Below are positions 32,149-41,871 of a stretch of 64,000 nucleotides of DNA, piece after piece. The position numbers and the translations under genes were made by a program. Source of the stretch: Microbacterium sp. nov. GSS16 (GTDB lineage: Bacteria > Actinomycetota > Actinomycetes > Actinomycetales > Microbacteriaceae); NCBI RefSeq assembly GCF_028198145.1, contig NZ_CP116338.1, positions 1,612,001-1,676,000 on the forward strand. The letters are read 5' to 3'. A model generated the notes under the pieces. That model worked only from the letters and a program-made list of their open reading frames with translations, had not been told where the DNA came from and ran no database searches. The first letter of the stretch is position 1; each line of letters opens with the position of its first letter.

Positions 32149-33832
32149 CCTCACTCCGCATGCCACGATGCACGATCCCGCGCGTACCGTCCGCGCCGCT
32201 CGGGGTGATCAGCGCACGGCCAAGAGCTGGGGCGCGGAGGCCGCCAAGCGGATGCTGATGAACAACCTCGATCCCGAGGTCGCCGAGCACCCCGAAGACC
32301 TCGTCGTCTACGGCGGCACGGGGCGAGCAGCGCGCAGCTGGGAGGCGTACGACGCGATCGTGCGCACCCTCGACGAGCTCGAGCCCGACGAGACCCTGCT
32401 CGTGCAGTCCGGAAAGCCCGTCGGCGTGTTCCGCACGCATGAGTGGGCACCGCGCGTGCTCATCGCCAACTCCAACCTCGTCGGCGACTGGGCGACCTGG
32501 CCCGAGTTCCGCCGGCTCGAGTCGCTCGGCCTGATGATGTACGGCCAGATGACCGCTGGGTCGTGGATCTACATCGGCACCCAGGGCATCCTGCAGGGTA
32601 CCTACGAGACCTTCGCCGCGGTGGCCCGCTCGCTGGGCAGGGACTCGCTCAAGGGCACTCTCACCCTCACCGGCGGCGCCGGCGGCATGGGCGGCGCCCA
32701 GCCGCTCGCGGTCACCCTCAACGAAGGCGTCGTGCTGATCGTCGACGTCGACGAGTCGCGCCTGTCGCGCCGCGTCGATCACGGCTACCTCGACGAGTAC
32801 ACCACCGATCTCGATGCCGCGGTCGCCCGGGTCGTCGCGGCGAAGCAGGCCGGCGAGGCGCTGTCGGTGGGCGTCGTCGGCAACGCGGCCGAGGTGTTCC
32901 CCGAGCTGAAGCGCCGTCAGGATGCCGGTGAGCTGGCGATCGACGTCGTCACCGACCAGACCAGCGCCCACGACCCGCTCGCCTACCTGCCGATCGGTGT
33001 CCCGATCGAGGACTGGAAAGCCGAGGCGGCGCGCGACCCCGAGGCGTTCACCCGGCGCTCACGCGAGTCGATGGCCGCGCACGTCGCCGCCATGGTCGCA
33101 TTCCAGGACGCGGGGGCGGCCGTCTTCGACTACGGCAACTCGATCCGCGCTGAGGCGCAGCTGGGCGGGTTCGACCGCGCGTTCGACTTTCCCGGCTTCG
33201 TGCCGGCGTACATCCGCCCGCAGTTCGAAGAGGGCCGGGGGCCCTTCCGCTGGGCCGCTCTGTCGGGCGATCCCGAAGACATCTACAAGACCGACCGCGC
33301 GATCGCCGAGCTGTTCCCCGAAGACAGGGCCCTGCACCGCTGGCTCGACAAGGCGGGCGATACGGTGCACTTCGAAGGCCTCCCTGCGCGCATCTGCTGG
33401 CTCGGCTACAAGGAGCGCCACCTCGCCGGACTGAAGTTCAACGAGATGGTCGCGTCGGGCGAGCTCTCGGCGCCGATCGTGATCGGGCGCGACCACCTCG
33501 ACTCGGGCTCGGTCGCATCGCCCTACCGGGAGACCGAGGCCATGAAGGACGGCTCCGACGCGATTGCCGACTGGCCACTGCTCAATGCGCTGCTGAACAC
33601 GGCATCCGGCGCCAGCTGGGTGTCGCTGCACCACGGGGGCGGCGTCGGCATCGGGCGCTCGATCCACGCCGGCCAGGTATGCGTCGCCGACGGCTCGGAG
33701 CTCGCCGCGCAGAAGCTCGAGCGGGTGCTGACCAACGATCCCGGCACCGGTGTCATGCGCCATGTCGACGCCGGCTACGAGCACGCGCGAGACATCGCCC
33801 GGGAACGCGGACTCAAGGTGCCGATGCTGTGA
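32141..33832 (+). CDS. hutU: Urocanate hydratase
   Basis: 563 residues. Adds water to urocanate using tightly bound NAD+ as an electrophile, giving imidazolone propionate. Seen: [40 protein letters not shown], the NAD-binding [20 protein letters not shown], and the catalytic-site [13 protein letters not shown]. The C-terminus has [20 protein letters not shown]. Full family length. The ATG overlaps the end of hutH. Confidence 0.97.
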   Translation: MSDLTPHATMHDPARTVRAARGDQRTAKSWGAEAAKRMLMNNLDPEVAEHPEDLVVYGGTGRAARSWEAYDAIVRTLDELEPDETLLVQSGKPVGVFRTHEWAPRVLIANSNLVGDWATWPEFRRLESLGLMMYGQMTAGSWIYIGTQGILQGTYETFAAVARSLGRDSLKGTLTLTGGAGGMGGAQPLAVTLNEGVVLIVDVDESRLSRRVDHGYLDEYTTDLDAAVARVVAAKQAGEALSVGVVGNAAEVFPELKRRQDAGELAIDVVTDQTSAHDPLAYLPIGVPIEDWKAEAARDPEAFTRRSRESMAAHVAAMVAFQDAGAAVFDYGNSIRAEAQLGGFDRAFDFPGFVPAYIRPQFEEGRGPFRWAALSGDPEDIYKTDRAIAELFPEDRALHRWLDKAGDTVHFEGLPARICWLGYKERHLAGLKFNEMVASGELSAPIVIGRDHLDSGSVASPYRETEAMKDGSDAIADWPLLNALLNTASGASWVSLHHGGGVGIGRSIHAGQVCVADGSELAAQKLERVLTNDPGTGVMRHVDAGYEHARDIARERGLKVPML

Positions 33833-35055
33833 CCACCACGCTCATCACCGACATCGGGGAGCTCACGACAAATGTCGGCGCTTCGACAGGCTCAGCGGCC
33901 CAGGCAGGCACCGGGGCGCAGCCGATCGGGCCTAGGAACCTGTCGAAGGGGATCATGCGCGGCGCGGCCGTCCTCGTCGAGGACGACTCGATCTCGTGGG
34001 TCGGCCCCTCGTCCGAGGCGCCGTCAGCCGACGCGATCGTCGACGCCGGCGGCCGCGCCGTCATCCCCGGCTTCGTCGACAGCCACAGCCATCTCGTGTT
34101 CGGCGGCGATCGGGCGGCCGAGTTCGAGGCGCGCATGGCGGGGCAGAGGTACGCCGCAGGCGGCATCCGCTCCACGGTCGCCGATACCCGCGACGCGAGC
34201 GACGGCGAGCTGCGGGCGCGAGTTCGCGGGTTCGTCGACGAGATGCTGGCCCAGGGCACCACGACCGTCGAGATAAAGAGCGGTTACGGTCTGGACGTCG
34301 AGACCGAGGAGCGTCTGGTGCGTCTCGCCGCCGAGGTCACCGACGAGGTCACGTACCTCGGCGCGCACGTCGTGCCGGCCGAGTACGCCGACCGTGGCGA
34401 CGACTACGTCGACCTGGTGATCGGCGAGATGCTGGATGCCTGCGCCCCGCACGCGAAGTGGATCGACGTGTTCTGCGAGACGGGCGCGTTCACCGTCGCG
34501 CAGTCGCGGCGGGTGCTCGAGGCGGGCATCGCCCGCGGGCTGAGGCCGCGGATGCACGCCGGCCAGCTCGGCCCCGGCGACGGTGTGCGGCTGGCGGTCG
34601 AGCTCGGAGCGGCGTCCGTGGACCACGGCACGTACCTGACCGACGACGACGTCGCCGCCCTCGCCGCATCCGACACCGTGCTCACCCTGCTGCCGGGAGT
34701 GGAGTTCTCGACCCGGCAGCCGTACCCCGACGCTCGTCGCCTGATCGATGCGGGTGTCACGGTCGCCATCGCCTGCGACACGAATCCCGGCTCGAGCTTC
34801 ACCTCGTCGATGCCCTTCTGCATCGCGCTCGCCGTGCGCGAGATGGGGATGACGCCGGCCGAAGCAGTCTGGGCGGCGACCGCCGGGGGAGCGGCCGCGC
34901 TGCGGCGCTCGGACGTCGGCGTGATCACTCCCGGCGCACGGGCCGATCTCGTGCTGCTGGACGCACCGACCAGCGTGCACCTCGCGTACCGACCGGGGGT
35001 GCCGCTCGTGCGGCAGGTGTGGAAGGACGGCGTGTCCGTCTGGCGGAAGGGATGA
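33829..35055 (+). CDS. hutI: Imidazolonepropionase with an in-frame repeat insertion
   Basis: 408 residues from the GTG at 33829, which overlaps the hutU stop (GTGA). An amidohydrolase that opens the imidazolone ring to N-formimino-glutamate. Metal-site motifs: [16 protein letters not shown] (residues about 83-98), [37 protein letters not shown] and CDTNPGSS. Residues about 13-40 ([20 protein letters not shown] and neighbours) are encoded by a palindromic repeat (33881-33948) between [10 protein letters not shown] and the normal [10 protein letters not shown] strand, in frame. The N-terminal segment normally forms a beta-sandwich edge, so the insertion may be tolerated as a loop. Confidence 0.93.
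   Translation: MTTTLITDIGELTTNVGASTGSAAQAGTGAQPIGPRNLSKGIMRGAAVLVEDDSISWVGPSSEAPSADAIVDAGGRAVIPGFVDSHSHLVFGGDRAAEFEARMAGQRYAAGGIRSTVADTRDASDGELRARVRGFVDEMLAQGTTTVEIKSGYGLDVETEERLVRLAAEVTDEVTYLGAHVVPAEYADRGDDYVDLVIGEMLDACAPHAKWIDVFCETGAFTVAQSRRVLEAGIARGLRPRMHAGQLGPGDGVRLAVELGAASVDHGTYLTDDDVAALAASDTVLTLLPGVEFSTRQPYPDARRLIDAGVTVAIACDTNPGSSFTSSMPFCIALAVREMGMTPAEAVWAATAGGAAALRRSDVGVITPGARADLVLLDAPTSVHLAYRPGVPLVRQVWKDGVSVWRKG
33881..33948. repeat. Palindromic REP-like element inside hutI
   Basis: CTTCGACAGG (33881-33890) is exactly inverted at 33939-33948 (CCTGTCGAAG). The arms are 48 nt apart. The 5' part continues as CTCAGCGGCC, the pattern of the CTTCGACAGGCTCAGG-type palindromes common in many high-GC genomes. 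A related pair sits at 42183-42233. It adds about 23-28 codons without breaking the frame. Confidence 0.7.
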
Positions 35056-35957
35056 GCATGGCACTCTCGCACGACGAGCTCTGGCCCCGCGCCGGGTCGT
35101 GGCCCGCGGCGAAGCCGGGGGAGAGGGCGGATGCCGCGCTGATCGGCATCCCGACCTGGCGCACCTCGCTGTCGCCGACCGGAGCCCACGCGACGCCCGC
35201 GGCGATCCGCGATGCGCTGCCGCGCTACAGCGCGGCGGTGATGGGGCCGCCGGTGGTGGATCTGAATCAGGCCCTGCGAATCGTCGACGCCGGCGACGTG
35301 CGCGAGCCCGACGGCGACGATGGCGTGCAGCGCGCCGTCGAACGCGTGCACGAGCTCGCCGGGCAGGCGCGGCTGGTCATCGCGCTCGGCGGTGACAACT
35401 CGCTCACGTACCCGGTCGCCAGGGGCGCCGCAGCCGACGCCCTGATCACGCTGGACGCGCACTTCGACCTGCGCGAGGGCGTCTCGAACGGCTCCCCGGT
35501 GCGCCGCCTGATCGAGGACGCCCCGGTCGGCGAGCGCATCGCCCCGGCCCGCATCGTGCAGATCGGCATCGCCGACTTCGCGAACTCGGCCGCATACGCG
35601 CATCGCGCGGCCGAGCTCGGCATCCGGGTGATCACGCTCGACGAGGTGCGCGCGAAGGGCATCCCCTCGGTGGTGGCCGACGCGCTCGCGATCGCGGGGG
35701 CGGGATCGCGCATCCATCTCGACATCGACGTCGACGTCGCCGACCGGGCCGTCGCGCCGGGTTGCCCGGCCAGCGTGCCCGGCGGCCTCGCCGCATGGGA
35801 GCTGCGCGCTCTGGTGCGCGCGATCGCCTCGGACGCGAAGGTGGTCAGCGCCGACATCGCCGAGGTCGACGCCACAGCCGATGCCGACGACGCCCGCACC
35901 GTGCGGCTCGCCGCGCTGTGCGTGCTCGAACTGCTCGCGGGCCTCGCCGCGCGCTAG
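35052..35957 (+). CDS. hutG: Formimidoylglutamase (arginase family)
   Basis: 301 residues; the ATG at 35052 overlaps the hutI stop (ATGA), and a second ATG at 35058 is possible. Hydrolyses N-formimino-L-glutamate to glutamate and formamide, closing the pathway. The ureohydrolase metal motifs are seen: [11 protein letters not shown], where the first-site His is Asn, DAHFDLRE, and DIDVDVADR. The Asn form is known to me in actinobacterial HutG-like proteins. Last gene of the hut operon. Confidence 0.87.
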   Translation: MSMALSHDELWPRAGSWPAAKPGERADAALIGIPTWRTSLSPTGAHATPAAIRDALPRYSAAVMGPPVVDLNQALRIVDAGDVREPDGDDGVQRAVERVHELAGQARLVIALGGDNSLTYPVARGAAADALITLDAHFDLREGVSNGSPVRRLIEDAPVGERIAPARIVQIGIADFANSAAYAHRAAELGIRVITLDEVRAKGIPSVVADALAIAGAGSRIHLDIDVDVADRAVAPGCPASVPGGLAAWELRALVRAIASDAKVVSADIAEVDATADADDARTVRLAALCVLELLAGLAAR

Positions 35958-36079
35958 CCGGGCCCGTCGCGAGACTTCTCTTCCAGCACGAGGCTTGACG
36001 TCTGAGTGTCAGTCTCATACCGCAGCGGAAGTGTCGCTGAGCGGACCCCGCCCTCGCCGAAGCGGCGTACGGTGGAGGC

Positions 36080-36724
36080 ATGGCTCGAATCGTGATCTTC
36101 GGCGGCCACGGAAAGGTCGCCCTGCTGCTCGCCCCCCTTCTCTCTGCCCGCGGTGACGAGGTGACCGCCGTGATCCGCAACCCCGACCACGTCGACGACG
36201 TGCGTGCGGCCGGTGCGGAGCCGGTCGTGTTCGACATCGAGCAGCAGGACCAGGCGGCGATCGCCGAGCTTCTCGCCGGTCACGACGCCGTGGTGTGGTC
36301 GGCGGGCGCCGGCGGCGGAGACGCCGCTCGCACCCGCGCGGTCGATCGCGACGCCGCGGTGCGGTCGATGGACGCAGCGGCGGAGGCCGGTGTGCGCCGC
36401 TACGTGATGGTGTCGTACTTCGGCGCCTCGCGGGAGCACGGGGTTCCGGCCGACAACCCCTTCCACGCCTATGCCGAGGCGAAGGCCGCCGCAGACGAGC
36501 ACCTGCGCTCGTCCGAGCTCGACTGGACGGTGCTGGGACCGAGCGCGCTCACCCTCGAAGAGGGCACCGGGCGCATCGATGTCACCTCGAGCGAATCCGA
36601 TCAGGTCTCGCGCGCGAACGTGGCGGAGGTCATCGCACAGGTGCTCGTCGACGACTCGACGGTCGGCCGCACCATTCTCTTCAACGACGGCGAGACGCCG
36701 ATCGCCGAGGCGGTCGCGGCCTGA
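36080..36724 (+). CDS. NAD(P)-binding protein, SDR atypical (NmrA/YwnB-like)
   Basis: 214 residues. Rossmann motif RIVIFGGHGKVA at the N-terminus, VVFDIEQQD, then AVVWSAGAGGG and YVMVSYFGASREHG. YAEAKAAADEHLRSSELDWT carries the Lys of the family. No catalytic Tyr in a YxxxK context is clear. Probably a nucleotide-binding oxidoreductase or sensor of the atypical SDR5 type. Stand-alone; a TTGACG/TACCGC pair near 35994-36022 could be its promoter. Confidence 0.85.
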   Translation: MARIVIFGGHGKVALLLAPLLSARGDEVTAVIRNPDHVDDVRAAGAEPVVFDIEQQDQAAIAELLAGHDAVVWSAGAGGGDAARTRAVDRDAAVRSMDAAAEAGVRRYVMVSYFGASREHGVPADNPFHAYAEAKAAADEHLRSSELDWTVLGPSALTLEEGTGRIDVTSSESDQVSRANVAEVIAQVLVDDSTVGRTILFNDGETPIAEAVAA

Positions 36725-36763
36725 CGCTGCCCGGCGACGCGGGGCCATCGCCGCGGGAGCGGC

Positions 36764-38047
36764 TCAGCCGATCCCCACGGGGATGAGGGCGTGCGCCACG
36801 GCGTAGATCGCCAGACCCGCGAGCGCCCCCACGACGGTGCCGTTCAGGCGGATGTACTGCAGGTCGCGCCCGACCATGAGCTCGATCTTCTCCGTGGTCT
36901 CGGCCGGATCCCACTTCTCGACGGTGTCGGTGATGATCGACGCGATGTCATGGCGGTACCGGTCGACGAGGAACACGGCCGCGTCCGTCACCCAGCCGTC
37001 GACCCGCGCCTGCAGCGTCGGGTCGGTGGCCAGCCGCTGCCCGATCTCGGCGATCGCGGCGGCCGCCCTGCGGCGCAGCCCGCTCTCGGGGTCGGCGAGC
37101 GCGTCGAGCAGGCCCGCCTTGGCGGTGTTCCATGCCTGCGCGGCGAGCTCGCCCACCCGCGGGCTGTCGAACAGCGTCGTCTTCGCGCTCTCGAGCCGGT
37201 CGCGCATGGCTTCGTCGTGCTGCAGGCCGTCGGCGAGGCGGGCGAGGTAGCCGTCGAGGGCGAGGCGGGCCGGATGCCGGGGATCGGCGTGCACGGCGCG
37301 GACGAACTTCAGCGCCTCGCTGTAGGCGGTCTCGTCGACGAAGCGGTGGGCGAGACGGGGCACCCAGGACGGCAGTCGTCGTGAGATGAGCCCCTGGAAG
37401 GCCGCTGCGTTGTTCTCCAACCACGCGCCGAGGCTGTCGACCGCGAGGTCGACGGCCCCGCGATGCGCGTCCGCCTCGACGATGCGCTGCAGCCAGGTGC
37501 CGGCCGACGGCGCCCAGTCCGGCTCGATGAGGTGCTCGCGCGCGAGGTCGGCGATCAGGCTCTGAACGTCGTCGTCGCTCAGTGCCCGCAGCACCGCCGA
37601 CGCGGCCGTCGCCGCCTCCGAGCCCACACGCTCGGCGTGCGCCTCGTGCGTGAGCCATTCGCCCAGTCGCTGCGAAAGTGCGGTCGTCGACAGCTTGTCG
37701 CGCACGACGTCGCTCGCCAGGAAGTTGGTCTCGACGAATTCGCCGAGCGTGCGGCCGATCTCGTCCTTGCGGTTCGGGATGATCGCGGTGTGCGGGATCG
37801 GCAGCCCGAGCGGGCGCCGGAACAGGGCGGTCACCGCGAACCAGTCGGCCAGAGCGCCGACCATGCCGCCTTCCGCGGCCGCGCGGACGTATCCGAGCCA
37901 GGGATGCCGTGCTTCGAGCCAGAACGAGAGCACGAACACGACGGCCATGAAGATGAGCGCACCGAGGGCCACAGCCTTCATACGGCGCAGGCCGCGCAGT
38001 CGCTCCTGATCGGCGGGCGAGAGCAGCGCCATCGGTGTTCGCGACAT
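36764..38047 (-). CDS. DUF445 membrane protein
   Basis: 427 residues. Two N-terminal hydrophobic parts (AVALGALIFMAVVFVLSFWL, and GYVRAAAEGGMVGALADWFA) contain the DUF445 signature GALADWFAVTALFRRPLGLP with PHTAIIPNRKDEIGR. A long helical middle and a C-terminal hydrophobic helix (GTVVGALAGLAIYAVAHALI) follow. Function unknown; the family is membrane-associated and widespread. Divergent from the CsoR-like gene with a 34-bp gap. Confidence 0.9.
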   Translation of the reverse strand: MSRTPMALLSPADQERLRGLRRMKAVALGALIFMAVVFVLSFWLEARHPWLGYVRAAAEGGMVGALADWFAVTALFRRPLGLPIPHTAIIPNRKDEIGRTLGEFVETNFLASDVVRDKLSTTALSQRLGEWLTHEAHAERVGSEAATAASAVLRALSDDDVQSLIADLAREHLIEPDWAPSAGTWLQRIVEADAHRGAVDLAVDSLGAWLENNAAAFQGLISRRLPSWVPRLAHRFVDETAYSEALKFVRAVHADPRHPARLALDGYLARLADGLQHDEAMRDRLESAKTTLFDSPRVGELAAQAWNTAKAGLLDALADPESGLRRRAAAAIAEIGQRLATDPTLQARVDGWVTDAAVFLVDRYRHDIASIITDTVEKWDPAETTEKIELMVGRDLQYIRLNGTVVGALAGLAIYAVAHALIPVGIG

Positions 38048-38081
38048 GTCGACATCCTTTCACGGTGACTACGCTTGAAGG

Positions 38082-38354
38082 GTGATCGACGACATCAAGA
38101 AGCGCGCGCTGCACCGCACCAGCATCCTCGAGGGTCAGCTGCGCGGGATCGCGCGGATGATCGAGAACGAGGAGTACTGCATGGACATCATCACGCAGTC
38201 GCGTGCCGTGCAGCGCTCGCTGGAGTCGCTCAACCGCCTGCTGCTCGAGAATCACCTGCGCACGCATGTCACGCACATGTTCGAGGAGGGCGGCGAGCAG
38301 CGCGAGACGGCGGTCGGCGAGCTGCTCAAGGCCTTCGACTTCGACCGCAAGTAG
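38082..38354 (+). CDS. CsoR/RcnR/FrmR-family metal or stress sensor
   Basis: 90 residues from a GTG at 38082, with a -10-like TACGCT about 8 nt upstream, so probably leaderless. Four-helix DUF156 protein: RTSILEGQLRGIARMIENEE, CMDIITQSRAVQRSLESLNR, LLLENHLRTHVTHMFEEG. The CsoR Cu(I) ligands Cys-His-Cys correspond here to Cys33, His58 and His62; the second Cys is His, so classical Cu(I) sensing is unlikely. Other CsoR-family members sense Ni/Co, formaldehyde or sulfur species. The target gene is unknown. Confidence 0.85.
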   Translation: MIDDIKKRALHRTSILEGQLRGIARMIENEEYCMDIITQSRAVQRSLESLNRLLLENHLRTHVTHMFEEGGEQRETAVGELLKAFDFDRK

Positions 38355-38408
38355 ACCATATCGGCAGGATGGCGCAGCACTGACAACGGATATCGTCGCT
38401 ACCTCGTC

Positions 38409-38439
38409 GACGCGTCACGCGCCACATGCCTGACGCGTC
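38409..38439. terminator. 9-bp hairpin between convergent genes
   Basis: GACGCGTCA (38409-38417) and TGACGCGTC (38431-38439) with a 13-nt loop, between the CsoR-like gene and the acyl-CoA dehydrogenase-like gene. Weak as a terminator but well placed. Confidence 0.45.
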
Positions 38440-38447
38440 CGGGGCAG

Positions 38448-39608
38448 TCAGCTTTCGAGAGGGCCGAGCCACGCGGACGCGGCCGTCGAATGCGCCGACT
38501 CCGGGTCGGACGGGTGGAACATGCCGGCGAGCACGTCACGGTACAGGCGGGACAGCTCGTTCGCGGAGAAGTACGAGCCGCCGCCGGCGACGAGCATCGC
38601 CTCGTCGACGACCTGCTTCGCCATCACGACGGCGCGGTGCTTCAGCCCCGACAGCAGCGTGAACCAGCGCGCACCGTGGTCGGCGCTGTCGTCGACGTCG
38701 CGCGCGAGCGCGGCGATCTGCGGCGGCAGGGCGTCGTACGCCAGCGCCATCTCGGCGATCCGCCACCGGATGTCGGGATCCTGGCTGTACGTCGTCCCGG
38801 TCTTCTTCGAACGGCGCGCCTTCGCGGCGCCGACAGCGAGGTCGAGTCCGCGCCGGGCGATGCCGGTGTACACCGATGCCAGCAGGATCTCGAAGACGCT
38901 GAAGATGCCGAACACGATCGGGTCGGGGTTCGGGCCGGGATCGATGCGACGTACCACCTGCTCGGGCGCCGCGACCGCACCGTTCAGTCGCGTGGTGCGG
39001 CTCTGCGTTCCGCGCATGCCGAGGGTGTCCCAGTCGTCGCTCGTGGTCACGGCATCCGTGCGATCGATGAACGCGAACACGAGCTTCGGGGCATCCGGAC
39101 TCGTGGTGTCGAGACCGTGCAGGCCGAGCTTCGTCCACACCGGGGCGAGGGAGGTGAAGATCTTCGTGCCGGTGAAGGCGTAGCCGCCGTCGCTCTGCGG
39201 CACGGCATCCGTGTCGCTGCCGAACAGCACCAGATCGTTGCCGCCCTCGCTGATGCCGAACGCGAGGACGTCGCCGGCCACGGCGCCGTCCTGCACGAAC
39301 TCCATCCCCGGCACACCGCGGTCGCTGAACACCTTCGCCACACCCGTCCACACCAGGTGCATGTTGATCGCCAGCGCCGTGGCGGGTGCCGCGGAGGCGA
39401 GGCGCTGCTGCAGCACCGCCGCCTCGGGGAGGCCGAGGCCCGCGCCGCCGCGCTCGCGCGGCACGAGGATCGACAGGTAGCCGGCCTCGCGCAGCTCGTC
39501 GAGATCGTGCTGCGGGAAGGTGTTCTCGCGGTCGTGCACGGCTGCCCGCTCGCGGATGCGCTCGAGCAGGTCGTCGGGCAGATGATCTGCGGGGTCGAAT
39601 GCGCTCAC
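38448..39608 (-). CDS. Acyl-CoA dehydrogenase-family flavoprotein
   Basis: 386 residues from a GTG at 39606-39608 (VSAFDPADHLPDDLLERIRE); the much longer open frame upstream overlaps other genes. An N-terminal helical domain has DRENTFPQHDLDELREAGYL and RERGGAGLGLPEAAVLQQRL. The middle beta domain has FTGTKIFTSLAPVWTKLGLH and DTLGMRGTQSRTTRLNG. The C-terminal domain has the end LVAGGGSYFSANELSRLYRD. It probably oxidises an acyl-CoA or acts in the FMN/sulfur-monooxygenase-like branch. It overlaps the alpha/beta hydrolase by 4 bp. Confidence 0.86.
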   Translation of the reverse strand: MSAFDPADHLPDDLLERIRERAAVHDRENTFPQHDLDELREAGYLSILVPRERGGAGLGLPEAAVLQQRLASAAPATALAINMHLVWTGVAKVFSDRGVPGMEFVQDGAVAGDVLAFGISEGGNDLVLFGSDTDAVPQSDGGYAFTGTKIFTSLAPVWTKLGLHGLDTTSPDAPKLVFAFIDRTDAVTTSDDWDTLGMRGTQSRTTRLNGAVAAPEQVVRRIDPGPNPDPIVFGIFSVFEILLASVYTGIARRGLDLAVGAAKARRSKKTGTTYSQDPDIRWRIAEMALAYDALPPQIAALARDVDDSADHGARWFTLLSGLKHRAVVMAKQVVDEAMLVAGGGSYFSANELSRLYRDVLAGMFHPSDPESAHSTAASAWLGPLES

Positions 39609-40354
39609 GAGAGGGCCTCCAGGATCTGCCGGATCGTCTCTTCGGGACGATCGCGGTGGGGTGAGTGTCCGGCGCCGGCGACGACCGACATGGTGATGTG
39701 CGGGTTCTCGAGCACCGAATCGGCCAGCTCGCCGGTGAACAGGCTGTACACCTCGGGGTCGGCTCCGACGATGTGGGTCGGGATGTCGAGCTGCGCTGCC
39801 TGCGCGCGCACGTCCCACGGCTGGTTCTGCACGCTGGTCTGCTCGACGGCCCACCGGCTGGCCCGAAGCACGGCATCCACCTTCAGCTCCACGTCCTGCG
39901 GATGCCAGTCGGGATGCTCTGCGCGCACCGACTCGACATCGGGCGCCGCGAACGCGCGCTTCTGGCTGCGGCGGATGATCCCCTCGTCGCGCCCGGCGAC
40001 GTGGATCGCCGGATCGATCAGCACGAGGCGCCTCGCCCATCCGGATGCCATGGTCGCGGCGACGACGGTCGAGGCGCCGCCCAGCGAGTGCCCGATCACG
40101 GCATCCCATTCGCCGTCGCCCTCCGGGCGAACGGCTGCGACGTCGGCGCCGTAGGCGGCGACAGAGTAGTCGAGCGCGCGAGGCGCATCGCCATGACCGC
40201 GCAGGTCGACCGCGGTGGCCTGCCACCCGGCATCCGCCAGTGCGGCGCCGATGCGCCACATCAGCGCTGCCGAGGAACCCAGGCCGTGGACGAGCAGGGC
40301 GCGGCGGGGACCGTCGCCCCACACCAGACGAGGGAGGGTGATCAGTGCGGGCAC
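39605..40354 (-). CDS. alpha/beta hydrolase
   Basis: 249 residues. Oxyanion HGLGSSAALMWRI, VDLRGHGDAPR, nucleophile elbow GHSLGGAS with Ser, an acid on the following strand, and catalytic His in GAGHSPHRDRPEE. A serine hydrolase of the esterase/lipase/acyl-CoA thioesterase type. Lies between the MFS transporter (10 bp upstream) and the acyl-CoA dehydrogenase-like gene (4-bp overlap), so these three are one operon. Confidence 0.87.
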   Translation of the reverse strand: MPALITLPRLVWGDGPRRALLVHGLGSSAALMWRIGAALADAGWQATAVDLRGHGDAPRALDYSVAAYGADVAAVRPEGDGEWDAVIGHSLGGASTVVAATMASGWARRLVLIDPAIHVAGRDEGIIRRSQKRAFAAPDVESVRAEHPDWHPQDVELKVDAVLRASRWAVEQTSVQNQPWDVRAQAAQLDIPTHIVGADPEVYSLFTGELADSVLENPHITMSVVAGAGHSPHRDRPEETIRQILEALS

Positions 40355-40363
40355 GCGACCAGC

Positions 40364-41572
40364 CTAGATGCGGGCGGTCTGGATCGGCTCGGTGTCGGGA
40401 TAGGGAGAGGGGTCGCGGTGGCGCAGGTCGGGGAACGCGCGGACGAACACGATCGAGACGACCAGACCCACGAAGGCGAACAGGGCGGCCGCCAGATACG
40501 CGCCCGTCGGCCCGGACTGGTCGATGAGGATGCCCGCCACCGCCGACCCCGCGGCGGCGCCGATCAGCTGCCCGGTGCCCGCCCAGCCGAACGCCTCGGC
40601 GGTCTCGCTGAACTTCACGCTGGCGGTGGTGATCGCGAAGAGCACCGCCAGAGCGGGTGCGATGCCGACACCGGCGAGCACCAGGGTGCCGCCGAGCCAG
40701 AAGATGTTCAGCGACACCATCGTCAGGCCGAGACCGGTCGTCACGATGAGCAGGCGGCGGGCCATCGCCCACGGGCCGATCGGGATGTGCCCGAACGCCA
40801 GGCCGCCCACCAGGCTGCCGACCGAGAAGACCGCGAGCACGAGTCCGGCCTCGAGCCCGCCGTGCCCGAAGGTTGCGACGACGCCCACCTCGACCGCCGA
40901 GCAGGCGCCGATGAGCAGGAAGCCGATGACCGTCGCGAGCATCACCGGGGGCTTGAGCACCACACGGCCGAACGCGCGACGGCTGCGCGGGATGCGCACG
41001 CGACCGACCTCGGGGGAGAGGATGAACCACGCCCCGCCCAGCACGAGGATCGCCGCGACCAGCAGCAGGCCCTGCACCGTGCCGACCTGGGTGGACACGA
41101 CGGTGATGACCACCGGTGCGACGATCCAGATGATCTCCTGCAGCGACGCGTCGAGCGAGAACAGAGGAGTGAGCTGACCGGCGTTGACGAGCTTGGGATA
41201 GATGGTGCGCACGGCCGCCTGCACGGGCGGGGTCGACAGCCCCGCGAGCAGGGCGAAGACCATGTAGCCGGGCAGGCCGAGCGGAAGCAGCGCGAGACCG
41301 AGCACGGCGAGCACGCAGACGATGAGGGTGAGGGTGAGCACGCGGCGCATGCCCCAGGCGCCCATCCAGCGGCTCGTGACGGGACCGGCGACGGCCTGCC
41401 CGACCGAGGCCGCGGCGAGCACGATGCCGGCCGCGCCGTACGATCCGGTCTGCTGCTCGACGTGCAGCAGGATCGCCAGGCTCGTCATTCCGTTGGGGAA
41501 GCGCGCCACCAGCTGTGCGGCGATCATCCGCGCCACACCGGGCGTGCGAAGAAGGTCCCGATATCCCGCCAT
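40364..41572 (-). CDS. MFS transporter
   Basis: 402 residues with about 12 hydrophobic helices, starting MAGYRDLLRTPGVARMIAAQ. Major facilitator features: the loop 2-3 region TSRWMGAWGMRRVL and the internal-duplication mate LAFGHIPIGPWAMARRLL. Substrate unknown. First gene of the operon with the alpha/beta hydrolase and the acyl-CoA dehydrogenase-like gene. Confidence 0.87.
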   Translation of the reverse strand: MAGYRDLLRTPGVARMIAAQLVARFPNGMTSLAILLHVEQQTGSYGAAGIVLAAASVGQAVAGPVTSRWMGAWGMRRVLTLTLIVCVLAVLGLALLPLGLPGYMVFALLAGLSTPPVQAAVRTIYPKLVNAGQLTPLFSLDASLQEIIWIVAPVVITVVSTQVGTVQGLLLVAAILVLGGAWFILSPEVGRVRIPRSRRAFGRVVLKPPVMLATVIGFLLIGACSAVEVGVVATFGHGGLEAGLVLAVFSVGSLVGGLAFGHIPIGPWAMARRLLIVTTGLGLTMVSLNIFWLGGTLVLAGVGIAPALAVLFAITTASVKFSETAEAFGWAGTGQLIGAAAGSAVAGILIDQSGPTGAYLAAALFAFVGLVVSIVFVRAFPDLRHRDPSPYPDTEPIQTARI

Positions 41573-41648
41573 CAGAGCAGATTATCCGGCGCGCGCTCGG
41601 CGGCGCGAGACGGCTCGGTGGCGACGCGCCGCGACACGCCGAGGACGC

Positions 41649-41824
41649 TTCTCCACAGGAAATCGGATGTCGGTGGCCGGGCGTACCGTCCTGCCTGTGG
41701 ATGGATTCACCAGCCGGTCTTGCAAGCCGCGTGAATCCGCGGTCGGAGCGACCTCTCGGGTGCGCGAGGGCTGTGGAAGAAAGCGTGGACAAACTGTGTT
41801 GTATCTGGGGAGAGCAGTGGAAAA
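41649..41824. promoter_or_regulatory. Cluster of five DnaA-box-like sites upstream of nrdHIEF
   Basis: Five 9-mers within 176 bp resemble TTWTNCACA: TTCTCCACA (41649, plus), and on the minus strand CCATCCACA (41696-41704), TCTTCCACA (41772-41780), TTGTCCACG (41784-41792) and TTTTCCACT (41816-41824). Four of the five match at 8 of 9 positions of the degenerate consensus. The region between MFS and nrdH (41573-41948) holds no gene. Binding of DnaA to nrd promoters is known in E. coli (nrdAB); here it is only a suggestion. Confidence 0.5.
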
Positions 41825-41871
41825 CTACACGGATGTAACTACTACCCCTTGTGGTCGCTTCCAATGTCCGT

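Noticed and set aside
39665..41734. 689-codon plus-strand frame opposite the MFS and hydrolase genes
   Set aside because: Composition is Arg/His/Asp repeats as in an antisense shadow, with no domain or usable start.
38448..41864. 1138-codon minus-strand frame running from near nrdH to the acyl-CoA dehydrogenase-like gene
   Set aside because: Only the last 386 codons have flavoprotein motifs; the rest overlaps the MFS and hydrolase genes in another frame.
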